In this document: positions 7,220 through 14,354 of the stretch, piece by piece | Layout: the number at the start of each line of letters is the position of its first letter | Numbering within the stretch: the first letter of the stretch is position 1 | Source of the DNA: Betaproteobacteria bacterium | Lineage (GTDB): Bacteria > Pseudomonadota > Gammaproteobacteria > Burkholderiales > SG8-39 | Reading direction: 5' to 3' | Assembly (NCBI GenBank): GCA_007280315.1 | Contig: QYQC01000127.1 | Coordinates: forward strand, 1 to 23,482 | Length of the DNA: 23,482 bases | Position numbers and translations under genes: made by a program | The notes under the pieces: generated by a model | Database searches by the model: none | Told to the model about the DNA's origin: nothing | Seen by the model: the letters and a program-made list of their open reading frames with translations, nothing else

Positions 7220-10200
7220 CAATCGCCGACGTAGACGAACGCAGCCCAGAAGAATGGATGGCTGCGTGAAAAATGAAATTGGCCGTTGGCGTAACTGCCG
7301 CCGCGAAGCACCTGCTGCGCGTCGCTCACGGCATTGAGCGCAGTCTCACCGCGCTTGATATTCTGAAATGTCGAAGTCATCAGCGCCTCGGTCGACAGGC
7401 TGTCAACGCTCCAGTGCGAAACCAGCAGACTCTTGGCGCCGGCGAACATGAAGGCCCGCGTCAGTCCGGCAAATCCCTCGCCGTTGTTGGCCTGCGCCGT
7501 TTCGCCGGCGGTATTGCAGGCCGACAAAGCCACCAGGTCGGCATTCAGTTCCACGTCTTCGATCACCTCCTTCATGGTCAGCATGCCGTCCTCGCCGTTC
7601 AGGTCGCCGACCAGGGTCAATGCCAGTGATGGCTGTGCGCGGCTTTTTGCCCGAAGTGCGCTGGCCGCATGATCGATTCCCGGCTCCGTGCCGGGCAGAA
7701 ATTCGCCGCCTAGAAAACCGTGGGTGGCAAACAACACATAGCGGCTGTTTTTGAGCTCCCCTGACTTGGCCATTCTTTCCTGCGCCGCGTCGCCGATGAA
7801 CATGCGGCTGTCGCCGCCGAGTATGCGGGCGATGCTGCGCGCCTCGTCCGCGGTCTCCTTCAGACGCGGAATGTCGGGTTGACCGTTGCGATCCACGCGA
7901 TAGTTGTTGGCCAACAGATCCAATGCCGTCCGCGTCACCGCGGAGTACCCCTGCCCGGCCGCCGGGGTGAAAATGGGGTCGGCAAACGCGGTGAATTCCT
8001 GCCGCAGCCGCGTGACCGCCTTCGGGTAAAGGCGCTGCGACGCCAGCGCCGACAGGCTCGGCAGGTAGGCGAAACGATGATCCTTGCCGACGTATGCGAG
8101 CGCGCCGTATTCGCCAAGGAAAGGTTGGCCGGCACTGCCGTCGCTTGCCGCGCGCGTGGACTCGAACGCCTGCTGTTCCGCCGGACCGAAGCGCGTCACC
8201 AGCAGTTCCAGCGGCACGGTGAGCAGCGGTCCATCGGCTACAACGATGACTTTGCGCTTCCCCGCGAGCGCCGGCGCCAGGGGCGCGATCAGATCCCGGT
8301 ACAGCGAATTCAGATTGGCCGGCTCGATCTCGCGCAGAAACAGCACCGATTCGCCCACCGCCACCTTTTCGATCGCGCGGCGGATCGCGCGCACCCGCCG
8401 CGCCACATCCTCGCGTTTGATCGCAATATTCACCATCTGGAAACGCTCGCGCGTTACGGCGAAGATCGCCAACTCCTGCGGCAACAGCACGTACGAGAGC
8501 AGCACCTCATCCGGGCGCAACAGCTTTTTTTGCAATTCCTGCGCGGTGACCGGACGCGGGTTGGTCAGCTCCATGAAACGCGGGTATTCGCGCCAAAGTG
8601 CATCTTCGACTTGCGTCAATCCCGCGGTTGCAGCCGCGAGCTGAGCCGCGAGATCGCTGCGGCGCGCATCCAGTCCGGCCTGGTTCAACGGCATCGTCAC
8701 CATGGCAAGTCGCAGGTTTTCAATCTTCTCCTGCAGGTTTTCCCGCTTGCGCTTCACGTCGAGGAAGGCCGGGTCGGAGGAGAATTTGGCCACATCGGCC
8801 TGGCGCATCATCTCGGTAAATATCCTGCTCTGATTGCGCGACGCGATTTCCAATACCTCGCGGTCGTATCCGGCCTGGGGCGAGGTCCGTTGCAACTGCA
8901 GCAACACCTTGATGGTTTCGAGGTAAATATTGCCGTACTGGCCGAGGAATGCCGCCCGCGTCTCTTCCGACAACCCGCGGGTGCGCACATATAGGTAATC
9001 GAGGGTGTCCGCTGCCTCCTTGTAAAACGGCAGCGCCTCGCGATAGCGGCCGCGCTTGGCGAGGGCAAACCCAAGCCGGCTGCTGTTGAGCAGCAGGATG
9101 CGTGGATTGCCCGCCTGACGCGCGATTTCGACCGCCTTGCGGTACAGGGTTTCAGCCTCGATGATTTCGCCGCGGTGGTCAAGCATCAGCGCCAATGTGG
9201 TCAGCATGGCTGCGGTATTGGGGTGCAGCGGCCCAAGCCGTTTTTCCAGGATGTCGAGCGCGCGCCGCTGCAGCGGTTCGGCCTCCTGCGAGCGGCCGCG
9301 CCGGTCGAGGTAGGTACTGAGGTTGTTCAGCGTATTGGCAGTCGCGGGGTGGCTCGGCCCCAGGGTTCGCTCCTGGACCGCGAGCGCCTTCCGAAACAGG
9401 CTTTCCGTTTCCGTATAGGCCTGCAGATTGGATTGCGCCTGGGCGCGCCCCTCGCTCGGCGCCAGCAACGCGTCCTTGCCCTGTTCCTGCAGCACGTTGG
9501 CGAGATTGTTCATGCTGGTCGCAGTATCCGGATGATCCGCGCCAAGCACCTTTTCACGGATGGCAAGCGCCCGCCGGTGGACCGCTTCGGCTTCCTTCGA
9601 TTTGCCCTGCAGGTAGAGCACGTTGCCCAGGTTGGATAGACTGGTCGCGGTGGTCGGATGCTCCCGCCCCAGCGTGCGCTCATGAATCGCGACCACCTGG
9701 TAATGCAGGGACTCCGCCTCCTGATACTGGCCGCGGTCGATCAGCTCCTGCGCGCGCGCGCTCAGCTGCTTGGTATCCTCGCCCGCCGCGCCGGCGGTTG
9801 TCTCGCCGAACTTCCCCTGCACGTCCAGCACCCGGCTGAGGTTGGACAGGGTGGTGGCGGTGTCCTGGTGCTGTTTTCCCAGGCTCTTTTCCAGGATGCG
9901 CAGCGAGCGGCGCAATAGCGCTTCGGCGCTGGGGTAATCGCCCAGTTTTTCCAGCACCAACGCCAGATTGTTCAGCGCCGCCGCCGTATTCACGTGCTCC
10001 GGTCCCAGCCGCTTTTCATAAATAGCCAGCGCGGCACTGAAATTTTTCTGCGCATCGGCGTACTTTCCCTGGCGCATCTGCGCATCGGCGATGACATTGA
10101 GGCTGGTCGCGGTATCGGGGTGGCCGTCACCGAATAACTTCTTCGCTTCCTCGACCAGCTTTAGCGCAATTTCTTCACCACCGGCGTACTCACCCTTGGC

Positions 10201-10395
10201 AATCCTGGCCTCGGCCTGATCCATCAGTTCCTGCCAGTGGCGGTCGTCGACCTGCTTCGCCTGTGGCGCCGCTCGCTGCGCCGGCTGGCGCTGTTTTTGC
10301 CTCTCCTGTCCAAAGGCCGACAGCGCCACGCCCAGGGCGAGCACGGCAGCGACAACTTGAAACAGCAATCGGGAAGCAGGAACAGGCGGTTTCAT
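7219..10395 (-). CDS. Exported TPR-CHAT caspase-like protease
   Basis: Protein of 1058 residues from the ATG at 10395. It starts with a signal peptide or signal anchor (hydrophobic stretch about 9-27, ending SAFG). Seven kinesin-light-chain-type TPR units follow (HPDTATSLN-like cores beginning near 92, 134, 176, 246, 288, 349 and 391), then non-canonical TPRs to about 508, a helical linker, and a C-terminal CHAT domain (about 700-1058). The caspase-like dyad is His892 in FATHGFLGG and Cys960 in LSACNTAGE, both intact, so peptidase activity is expected. A GTG at 10461 would extend it by 22 residues, but a TATAAT box lies between the two, so the ATG is preferred. First gene of the group with the cyclase. 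The target is unknown. An exported CHAT is noteworthy, because well-studied CHAT proteases such as Csx29 and the bacterial gasdermin-associated ones act in the cytoplasm. Confidence 0.92.
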   Translation of the reverse strand: MKPPVPASRLLFQVVAAVLALGVALSAFGQERQKQRQPAQRAAPQAKQVDDRHWQELMDQAEARIAKGEYAGGEEIALKLVEEAKKLFGDGHPDTATSLNVIADAQMRQGKYADAQKNFSAALAIYEKRLGPEHVNTAAALNNLALVLEKLGDYPSAEALLRRSLRILEKSLGKQHQDTATTLSNLSRVLDVQGKFGETTAGAAGEDTKQLSARAQELIDRGQYQEAESLHYQVVAIHERTLGREHPTTATSLSNLGNVLYLQGKSKEAEAVHRRALAIREKVLGADHPDTATSMNNLANVLQEQGKDALLAPSEGRAQAQSNLQAYTETESLFRKALAVQERTLGPSHPATANTLNNLSTYLDRRGRSQEAEPLQRRALDILEKRLGPLHPNTAAMLTTLALMLDHRGEIIEAETLYRKAVEIARQAGNPRILLLNSSRLGFALAKRGRYREALPFYKEAADTLDYLYVRTRGLSEETRAAFLGQYGNIYLETIKVLLQLQRTSPQAGYDREVLEIASRNQSRIFTEMMRQADVAKFSSDPAFLDVKRKRENLQEKIENLRLAMVTMPLNQAGLDARRSDLAAQLAAATAGLTQVEDALWREYPRFMELTNPRPVTAQELQKKLLRPDEVLLSYVLLPQELAIFAVTRERFQMVNIAIKREDVARRVRAIRRAIEKVAVGESVLFLREIEPANLNSLYRDLIAPLAPALAGKRKVIVVADGPLLTVPLELLVTRFGPAEQQAFESTRAASDGSAGQPFLGEYGALAYVGKDHRFAYLPSLSALASQRLYPKAVTRLRQEFTAFADPIFTPAAGQGYSAVTRTALDLLANNYRVDRNGQPDIPRLKETADEARSIARILGGDSRMFIGDAAQERMAKSGELKNSRYVLFATHGFLGGEFLPGTEPGIDHAASALRAKSRAQPSLALTLVGDLNGEDGMLTMKEVIEDVELNADLVALSACNTAGETAQANNGEGFAGLTRAFMFAGAKSLLVSHWSVDSLSTEALMTSTFQNIKRGETALNAVSDAQQVLRGGSYANGQFHFSRSHPFFWAAFVYVGD

Positions 10396-10426
10396 CGATC
10401 CACGCGATTTCGCTCGCAAGTGGCCG

Positions 10427-10432
10427 ATTATA
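10427..10432 (-). promoter_or_regulatory. Consensus -10 box of the CHAT/cyclase/FecR-like group
   Basis: TATAAT on the minus strand, 31 bases upstream of the ATG at 10395. Transcription would begin near 10420, giving a short leader. There is no good -35 at 16-18 bases (GCGCGT-like), so an activator may be required; the palindrome at 10475-10500 lies at roughly -55 to -80. Confidence 0.5.
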
Positions 10433-10474
10433 GAGAAACGCAGCGCAAGACGCGCCGGCACTTCGATCTAGGAC

Positions 10475-10500
10475 CCGTAGCAAAACAGGTTTTGCTACGG
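10475..10500. repeat. Perfect 26-bp palindrome upstream of the CHAT operon
   Basis: Arms CCGTAGCAAAAC (10475-10486) and GTTTTGCTACGG (10489-10500) match at all 12 positions around a two-base centre AG. No poly-T follows on either strand, so an operator for a dimeric regulator is at least as likely as a terminator for the small gene upstream. Confidence 0.85.
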
Positions 10501-10507
10501 CCTATCC

Positions 10508-10534
10508 AGGGGCGCATGGGGGGATGTCGCCCCT
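10508..10534. repeat. GC-rich hairpin beside the palindrome
   Basis: Arms AGGGGCG (10508-10514) and CGCCCCT (10528-10534) are separated by 13 bases. It lies 17 bases beyond the stop at 10551 of the small ORF. With the neighbouring palindrome it may end transcription from the usp side, though the usual T tract is missing. Confidence 0.5.
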
Positions 10535-10550
10535 CATATTGAAATAGACG

Positions 10551-10748
10551 CTAGCAGCGCTGAGTGGCGTAGATCCGGGCGAGAAAGGTCACGGTATCGG
10601 CTTCGCGCAAGCGCTCCAGCGCGGCGGCGCGACCTGGCGCGACAGGCTGCTCCGACTGGGGCGCCACCCAGTTCGAACACAGGACTTCCGCGCTATAGGG
10701 TTGCTCGGTCGATTCCTCGCCTGCCATAAACCAGCCTAACAAACTCAC
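10551..10748 (-). CDS. Small hypothetical protein (65 aa)
   Basis: An ORF of 65 residues starting at GTG with a GGAGAGGA-like ribosome site about 8 bases upstream. No family is recognised. The N-terminus MSLLGWFMAG is mildly hydrophobic, two Cys are present (residues 24 and 65), and the C-terminal half (AALERLREADTVTFLARIYA) looks helical. It lies between the universal stress protein gene and the CHAT operon in the same direction, so it could be cotranscribed with usp. The good ribosome site favours a real gene, but its length and lack of relatives leave doubt. Confidence 0.4.
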   Translation of the reverse strand: MSLLGWFMAGEESTEQPYSAEVLCSNWVAPQSEQPVAPGRAAALERLREADTVTFLARIYATQRC

Positions 10749-10813
10749 GACTCATCCTCTCCGGGAACAGGCGGAAACACACCGCCCTAACCTGGCTAAC
10801 GTACGAGTCGTGA
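10745..10813. repeat. Separated inverted repeat around the small-ORF leader
   Basis: TCACGACTC (10745-10753) and GAGTCGTGA (10805-10813) are exact complements 51 bases apart. The first arm covers the GTG start of the 65-residue ORF, so pairing in the mRNA would hide its start. The match is only 9 bp and could be chance. Confidence 0.35.
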
Positions 10814-10839
10814 ATTGGTTGAGCGCCGGGAAAAATAAA

Positions 10840-11277
10840 TTATGCCGACCCGCGCGCGATGAGAATGCTGCAGGGCGCGTAGTCGAGAAGCGACGCCCCG
10901 ACCGAGCCTTTCCACCAGCGCGCCGCAAACGAGAGTTTCTGCCGGTGTCCGAGAACAATAAGATCGGCGCCGAGATCGGAAGCGACGCGGCAGATCTCCT
11001 CTACGGGTTCGCCCACTGTCAGGTGGCCTATGGTATTGAATCCCTGGTCCTTGAGCAGCTTGATCCCCTCGTCGAGTATCTCCTGAGTGCGCTTTTTCTC
11101 TTCTTCCAGCAGTTCTTCGGGCAGAAAGCCCTCGGTCAGGAACAGGCTGGGCGGCATCCCGGCCACCGCCAGCAAATGCGTTTCGGCCTTGATGAATTCC
11201 GCGATTTCGGCGCTTTCCAGCAGCGCCGTGCGTCCCTCGCGCGATCCGTTGAACGCCATCAGGATTTTCTTGTACAT
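10840..11277 (-). CDS. Universal stress protein (UspA family)
   Basis: Single Usp domain of 145 residues with the alpha/beta fold start MYKKILMAFNGSREGRTALLESA and the C-terminal block ADLIVLGHRQ...GSVGASLLDYAPCSILIARG. In ATP-binding Usps this block reads G-x2-G-x9-G-S/T. Here Gly110 is followed by HRQ, so the second glycine is missing and ATP binding is doubtful, although GSV (124-126) is kept. The ATG at 11277 is preferred, with GGAGG about 10 bases upstream; a TTG three codons earlier abuts that site. It is divergent from gcdD-gcdB across 226 bases. Confidence 0.93.
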   Translation of the reverse strand: MYKKILMAFNGSREGRTALLESAEIAEFIKAETHLLAVAGMPPSLFLTEGFLPEELLEEEKKRTQEILDEGIKLLKDQGFNTIGHLTVGEPVEEICRVASDLGADLIVLGHRQKLSFAARWWKGSVGASLLDYAPCSILIARGSA

Positions 11278-11431
11278 GGCTACCAACCCTCCTCCAAAAA
11301 CCGCTGTTTCACGGGATACCGTTATTGAACCGCGGCCCTATTCTGAGCCTTCAACGCCGTCACGGCATTAGTATCGTCCCGGCGCTGGAAGCTGGCAAGG
11401 AGTTCGTGCCTGCCGCCAGGCTCTGTTGCGT

Positions 11432-11461
11432 TGGACACTGGCATCCCCGGTCCAATATAAT
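11432..11461 (+). promoter_or_regulatory. Sigma70-type promoter of gcdD-gcdB
   Basis: TGGACA (11432-11437) and a perfect TATAAT (11456-11461) are 18 bases apart. Transcription would start near 11468, about 36 bases before the gcdD ATG. Confidence 0.65.
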
Positions 11462-11503
11462 CGCAGGGTACGCTCGCCGCCCTGCGCTCACTGAAAGCAC
11501 CCC

Positions 11504-11656
11504 ATGGACAACGCAAAATGGACCTTCGGACTCACCATGATGATCGTCGGCATGGGAGGGACTTTTCTGACCCTGTGGATCCTGAGCCTGGTGATGGACC
11601 TGTTGAAAAAGATATTTCCGCTGGCCCCTAAGGCCGCAACTCAGGACAAGAAATAA
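11504..11656 (+). CDS. gcdD: Na+-pumping decarboxylase gamma/delta small subunit (OadG/GcdD-like)
   Basis: A 50-residue membrane protein, translated by hand because it is very short. One membrane segment (about 8-32, FGLTMMIVGMGGTFLTLWILSL) contains the GMGGTFLTL pattern of oxaloacetate decarboxylase gamma chains, and a short Lys-rich tail (APKAATQDKK) follows. In this enzyme class the subunit anchors the soluble carboxyltransferase to the membrane beta subunit. It lies 79 bases before gcdB in the same direction and behind a good promoter. The ribosome site is weak (GAAAG). Its tail lacks the longer hinge of OadG, as in the small delta chains of glutaconyl- or methylmalonyl-CoA decarboxylase. 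Confidence 0.82.
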   Translation: MDNAKWTFGLTMMIVGMGGTFLTLWILSLVMDLLKKIFPLAPKAATQDKK

Positions 11657-11735
11657 CACGAAACACCAAATCGACGGCCGCGCCTGATCCGGGGCAACCG
11701 TCCACCTGACGAATCCTCACCGCCCGGGAGAACAC

Positions 11736-12884
11736 ATGCTCGATACCGTAGTTCAAGGCTTGTCCGGGCTGGGTGCCGGCACCAGCTATCTGTTCACCTC
11801 CGGCGGCCCAAATGTGATCATGCTGCTGATCGCCGCGACTCTGCTCTATCTGGGCGTGAAGAAGGAAGTCGAGCCGCTGCTGCTTGTGCCCATCGGCTTC
11901 GGCTGCATGCTGGTAAACATTCCCCTTTCCGATCTGATGGAACCCGGCGGCCTGCTGCGAATTCTCTACGACATGGGGATCTCCAACGAAGTGTTCCCGC
12001 TGCTCATTTTCGTCGGCATCGGTGCCATGATCGACTTCGGCTCGCTGCTGGAAAACCCGAAGATGCTGCTGTTCGGCGCAGCCGGGCAATTCGGCATTTT
12101 TCTCACTCTGCTGCTGGCTCTGGCCCTGGGTTTTCCTGCACTGGAGGCGGTCAGTATCGCCGTCATCGGCGCATGCGACGGGCCAACGGCTATTTACGTC
12201 GCCTCGCAATATGCGCCGCAACTGCTGGCGCCAATATCCGTAGCCGCCTACTCCTACATGGCGCTGGTCCCCATCATTCAGCCTCCGATCATGCGCGCCC
12301 TGACCACACCGGCGGAACGGGTGATCAAAATGGCGCCGATCAAGCGCAGCGTGTCGCAGCAGACCAAGCTGCTCTTTCCCATCGTTGTCACCCTGGTCAC
12401 CGGTCTGCTTGCGCCCAAGGGTCTGCCCCTCATGGGAACCATCATGCTCGGCAACTTCATGCGCGAGTGCGGCGTGGTGGCGCGCCTGACCAAGGCGTCG
12501 GAAAACGAGATCGCCAATATCGTCACCCTGTTTCTGGGCCTGGCAATAGGCGGCACCATGGAGGGCCACGCGTTTCTCAAGCCGCAGACCCTTGCCATAT
12601 TTGGCATGGGATTCATCGCCATCTGCACCGACACCATCGCCGGGGTCCTGTTCGGCAAGCTGGTGTGCAAGCTGACCGGTGGCAAGGTCAACCCGCTGAT
12701 CGGTGCCGCGGGAATCTCCGCGTTTCCGATGGCTGCGAGAGTCGTGCAAGCCCAGGGGCAACTCTACGACAAGAAAAACCACCTGCTGATGCACGCCGCC
12801 GGCGTCAACACCGGCGGGCAGATCGGCTCGGTCGTAGCGGCGGCGGTGATGCTGTCGGTGCTCAAGGGAATGGGGTTGATTTGA
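11736..12884 (+). CDS. gcdB: Na+-transporting glutaconyl-CoA (carboxybiotin) decarboxylase beta subunit
   Basis: Polytopic membrane protein of 382 residues. It decarboxylates carboxybiotin on the carrier protein and exports Na+ in exchange. The essential regions of the OadB/GcdB/MmdB family are present: Asp148 in GACDGPTAIY (equivalent to Klebsiella OadB Asp203), TMEGHAFLKP (274-283), and the helix GVNTGGQIGS (356-365) with Asn358 and Ser365 (equivalent to Asn373 and Ser382). GGGAG precedes the ATG. Sequence alone does not separate the oxaloacetate, methylmalonyl and glutaconyl versions. The glutaconyl call rests on the gcdA, gcdC and glutaryl-CoA dehydrogenase genes at 16386-19535. A bare two-gene unit apart from the alpha and biotin subunits is unusual. 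Confidence 0.93.
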   Translation: MLDTVVQGLSGLGAGTSYLFTSGGPNVIMLLIAATLLYLGVKKEVEPLLLVPIGFGCMLVNIPLSDLMEPGGLLRILYDMGISNEVFPLLIFVGIGAMIDFGSLLENPKMLLFGAAGQFGIFLTLLLALALGFPALEAVSIAVIGACDGPTAIYVASQYAPQLLAPISVAAYSYMALVPIIQPPIMRALTTPAERVIKMAPIKRSVSQQTKLLFPIVVTLVTGLLAPKGLPLMGTIMLGNFMRECGVVARLTKASENEIANIVTLFLGLAIGGTMEGHAFLKPQTLAIFGMGFIAICTDTIAGVLFGKLVCKLTGGKVNPLIGAAGISAFPMAARVVQAQGQLYDKKNHLLMHAAGVNTGGQIGSVVAAAVMLSVLKGMGLI

Positions 12885-12989
12885 CCTAGATCGCACCCAT
12901 GGCTTGGCGAATTTTTGCCCGGCCGGTTCAGCATCATGCTGCGCCATTGAATTCCGGCAACAATTACGACCATCCACCGACGCCCCCCT

Positions 12990-14069
12990 ATGAATCATCT
13001 GCTCGACCCGCTAAGTTTCAGCCGCGGACCAGCCATGAAGAACCGCTTCATGCTGGCCCCCCTGACAAACCAACAAAGCCATGAAGACGGCCGCCTGTCC
13101 GAAGAGGAATTCCACTGGCTCACCATGCGCGCGGAGGGCGGCTTTGGACTGACCATGACCTGTGCCGCGCACGTTCAGGCAAACGGAAAAGGATTTTCCG
13201 GGCAGCTGGGCGTCTGGTCGGACGACCACCTTCCCGGATTGCAGCGTCTGGCGGGTGCGATCAAGGCGCAGCAAAGCATTGCAATCGTGCAGCTGCATCA
13301 CGCCGGTATGCGCTCCCCCACGCGTTTGATCGGCGGCACACCGGTTTGTCCTTCCGACAATGCGAAGACCGGCGCGCGCGGGCTGACTCACGCCGAAGTG
13401 AGGCAGTTGATTGCGGACTTCGTCGCGGCCGCGCTGCGTGCCGAGCGCGCCGGTTTCGATGGCGTCGAGCTGCACGGCGCGCACAGCTATCTTCTGTGCC
13501 AGTTTTTCAGCGCGGAGGTGAATCACAGGGAAGACGAGTACGGCGGCGCCCTCGAGAACCGCTCGCGCATTCTGTTCGAAATCATCGACGCCATCCGCAG
13601 CCGCTGCCGAAAGGATTTCATGCTGGGCGTGCGGCTGTCGCCGGAGCGCTTCGGCATGAAACTGGGCGAAGCCATTCAGATTGCGCAGCGGGTGATGGCC
13701 GAAGACAAGGTCGATTTTCTCGATATGTCCCTGTGGGATGTATTCAAAGAACCCGAGGAAACCGGTTACCGGGGCCGTACCCTGATGAGTTATTTCACCG
13801 AACTGGACCGTCGCAATACGCGACTCGGTGTTGCCGGCAAGATCCGCACACCGCGCGAAGCGGAAGCCGCCATTGCCGCCGGTGCCGACTGGATCATGCT
13901 CGGGCGCGCGGCGATGCTGCAGCATGATTTTCCGAATCGCTACAAGGCGGCCCCCTCGTTCAATCCGGTCCAAATGCCGGTGACCCGCCAGTACCTGAAG
14001 GACGAAGGCCTGTCCGACAAATTCCAGAATTACGTCCGCGGCATCTGGCCGGAATTCTTCGCCGACTGA
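12990..14069 (+). CDS. Old Yellow Enzyme family NADH:flavin oxidoreductase
   Basis: FMN-dependent ene-reductase of 359 residues, a TIM barrel. Visible family signatures are KNRFMLAPLTN (17-27), QLHHAGM (101-107), ELHGAHSYLLCQFFS (160-174), the EDEYGGALENRSR block (181-193) and the phosphate-binding C-terminal GADWIMLGRAAM. It would reduce an activated C=C bond with NAD(P)H. No long C-terminal extension with Fe-S and NAD domains is present, so it is the short OYE type and not a 2,4-dienoyl-CoA reductase. The ATG at 12990 has little ribosome site; the next Met (residue 16) would remove conserved N-terminal sequence. It follows gcdB by 105 bases in the same direction and may be cotranscribed. 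The substrate is unknown. Confidence 0.92.
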   Translation: MNHLLDPLSFSRGPAMKNRFMLAPLTNQQSHEDGRLSEEEFHWLTMRAEGGFGLTMTCAAHVQANGKGFSGQLGVWSDDHLPGLQRLAGAIKAQQSIAIVQLHHAGMRSPTRLIGGTPVCPSDNAKTGARGLTHAEVRQLIADFVAAALRAERAGFDGVELHGAHSYLLCQFFSAEVNHREDEYGGALENRSRILFEIIDAIRSRCRKDFMLGVRLSPERFGMKLGEAIQIAQRVMAEDKVDFLDMSLWDVFKEPEETGYRGRTLMSYFTELDRRNTRLGVAGKIRTPREAEAAIAAGADWIMLGRAAMLQHDFPNRYKAAPSFNPVQMPVTRQYLKDEGLSDKFQNYVRGIWPEFFAD

Positions 14070-14077
14070 GCAGGGCT

Positions 14078-14302
14078 TCAGGCGTCCAGCGGACGGATAC
14101 GGGCGATCATTTCATTCCACGCCGCAACGGCTTCAGCGCTGGCGGTGGCTTCGTCCCTGCCCGCCGCCGGAATCGCGGGGCCGAGTTGTCCGCAGACGGG
14201 ACAGATAACACGCAAGATATCTTCGTCTCGCCCATCCGGCGTGCGGCGGGTGCCGCGACGCACATCGGCTTCGGCGCCGCAGGTGCAGTTTCTCTTTCGC
14301 AT
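14078..14302 (-). CDS. Small Lar-like zinc-ribbon protein
   Basis: A 74-residue protein with paired cysteines CTC (residues 7-9) and CPVCG (34-38), then a C-terminal EAVAAWNEMI. This Cys pairs plus Ala-x-x-AWN layout is that of the Lar (restriction alleviation) zinc-ribbon family, common in prophages and scattered in genomes. The linker RRTPDGRDED is longer than in typical Lar. It lies 52 bases downstream of the CBS protein gene in the same direction and converges with the OYE gene with only 8 bases between stops. No phage genes surround it. The function is not predicted beyond zinc binding. Confidence 0.65.
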   Translation of the reverse strand: MRKRNCTCGAEADVRRGTRRTPDGRDEDILRVICPVCGQLGPAIPAAGRDEATASAEAVAAWNEMIARIRPLDA

Positions 14303-14354
14303 GATTCAGTACGCGCGACGGGCGTGTGAAATTCGTCCCCGGCGCACTCGAACT

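Noticed and set aside
7879..8994. A 371-residue open frame on the plus strand
   Set aside because: Antisense shadow of the CHAT gene, rich in Arg/Gln/His with no recognisable motif.
9100..10180. Recurring similar DNA segments suggesting a repeat array
   Set aside because: These are diverged codons of the TPR units in the CHAT gene, without spacers or exact repeats; not CRISPR.
10396..10461. N-terminal extension of the CHAT protein from GTG at 10461
   Set aside because: A TATAAT box lies inside the extension and the ATG at 10395 begins a proper signal peptide.
11736..12884. Assignment as oxaloacetate decarboxylase beta chain (OadB)
   Set aside because: Sequence alone allows it, but no OadA is present, while GcdA, GcdC and a glutaryl-CoA dehydrogenase are encoded nearby.
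11628..12998. A 456-residue open frame antisense to gcdB
   Set aside because: Low-complexity His/Gln/Asp-rich translation typical of a shadow frame in high-GC coding DNA; the opposite strand encodes a convincing GcdB.
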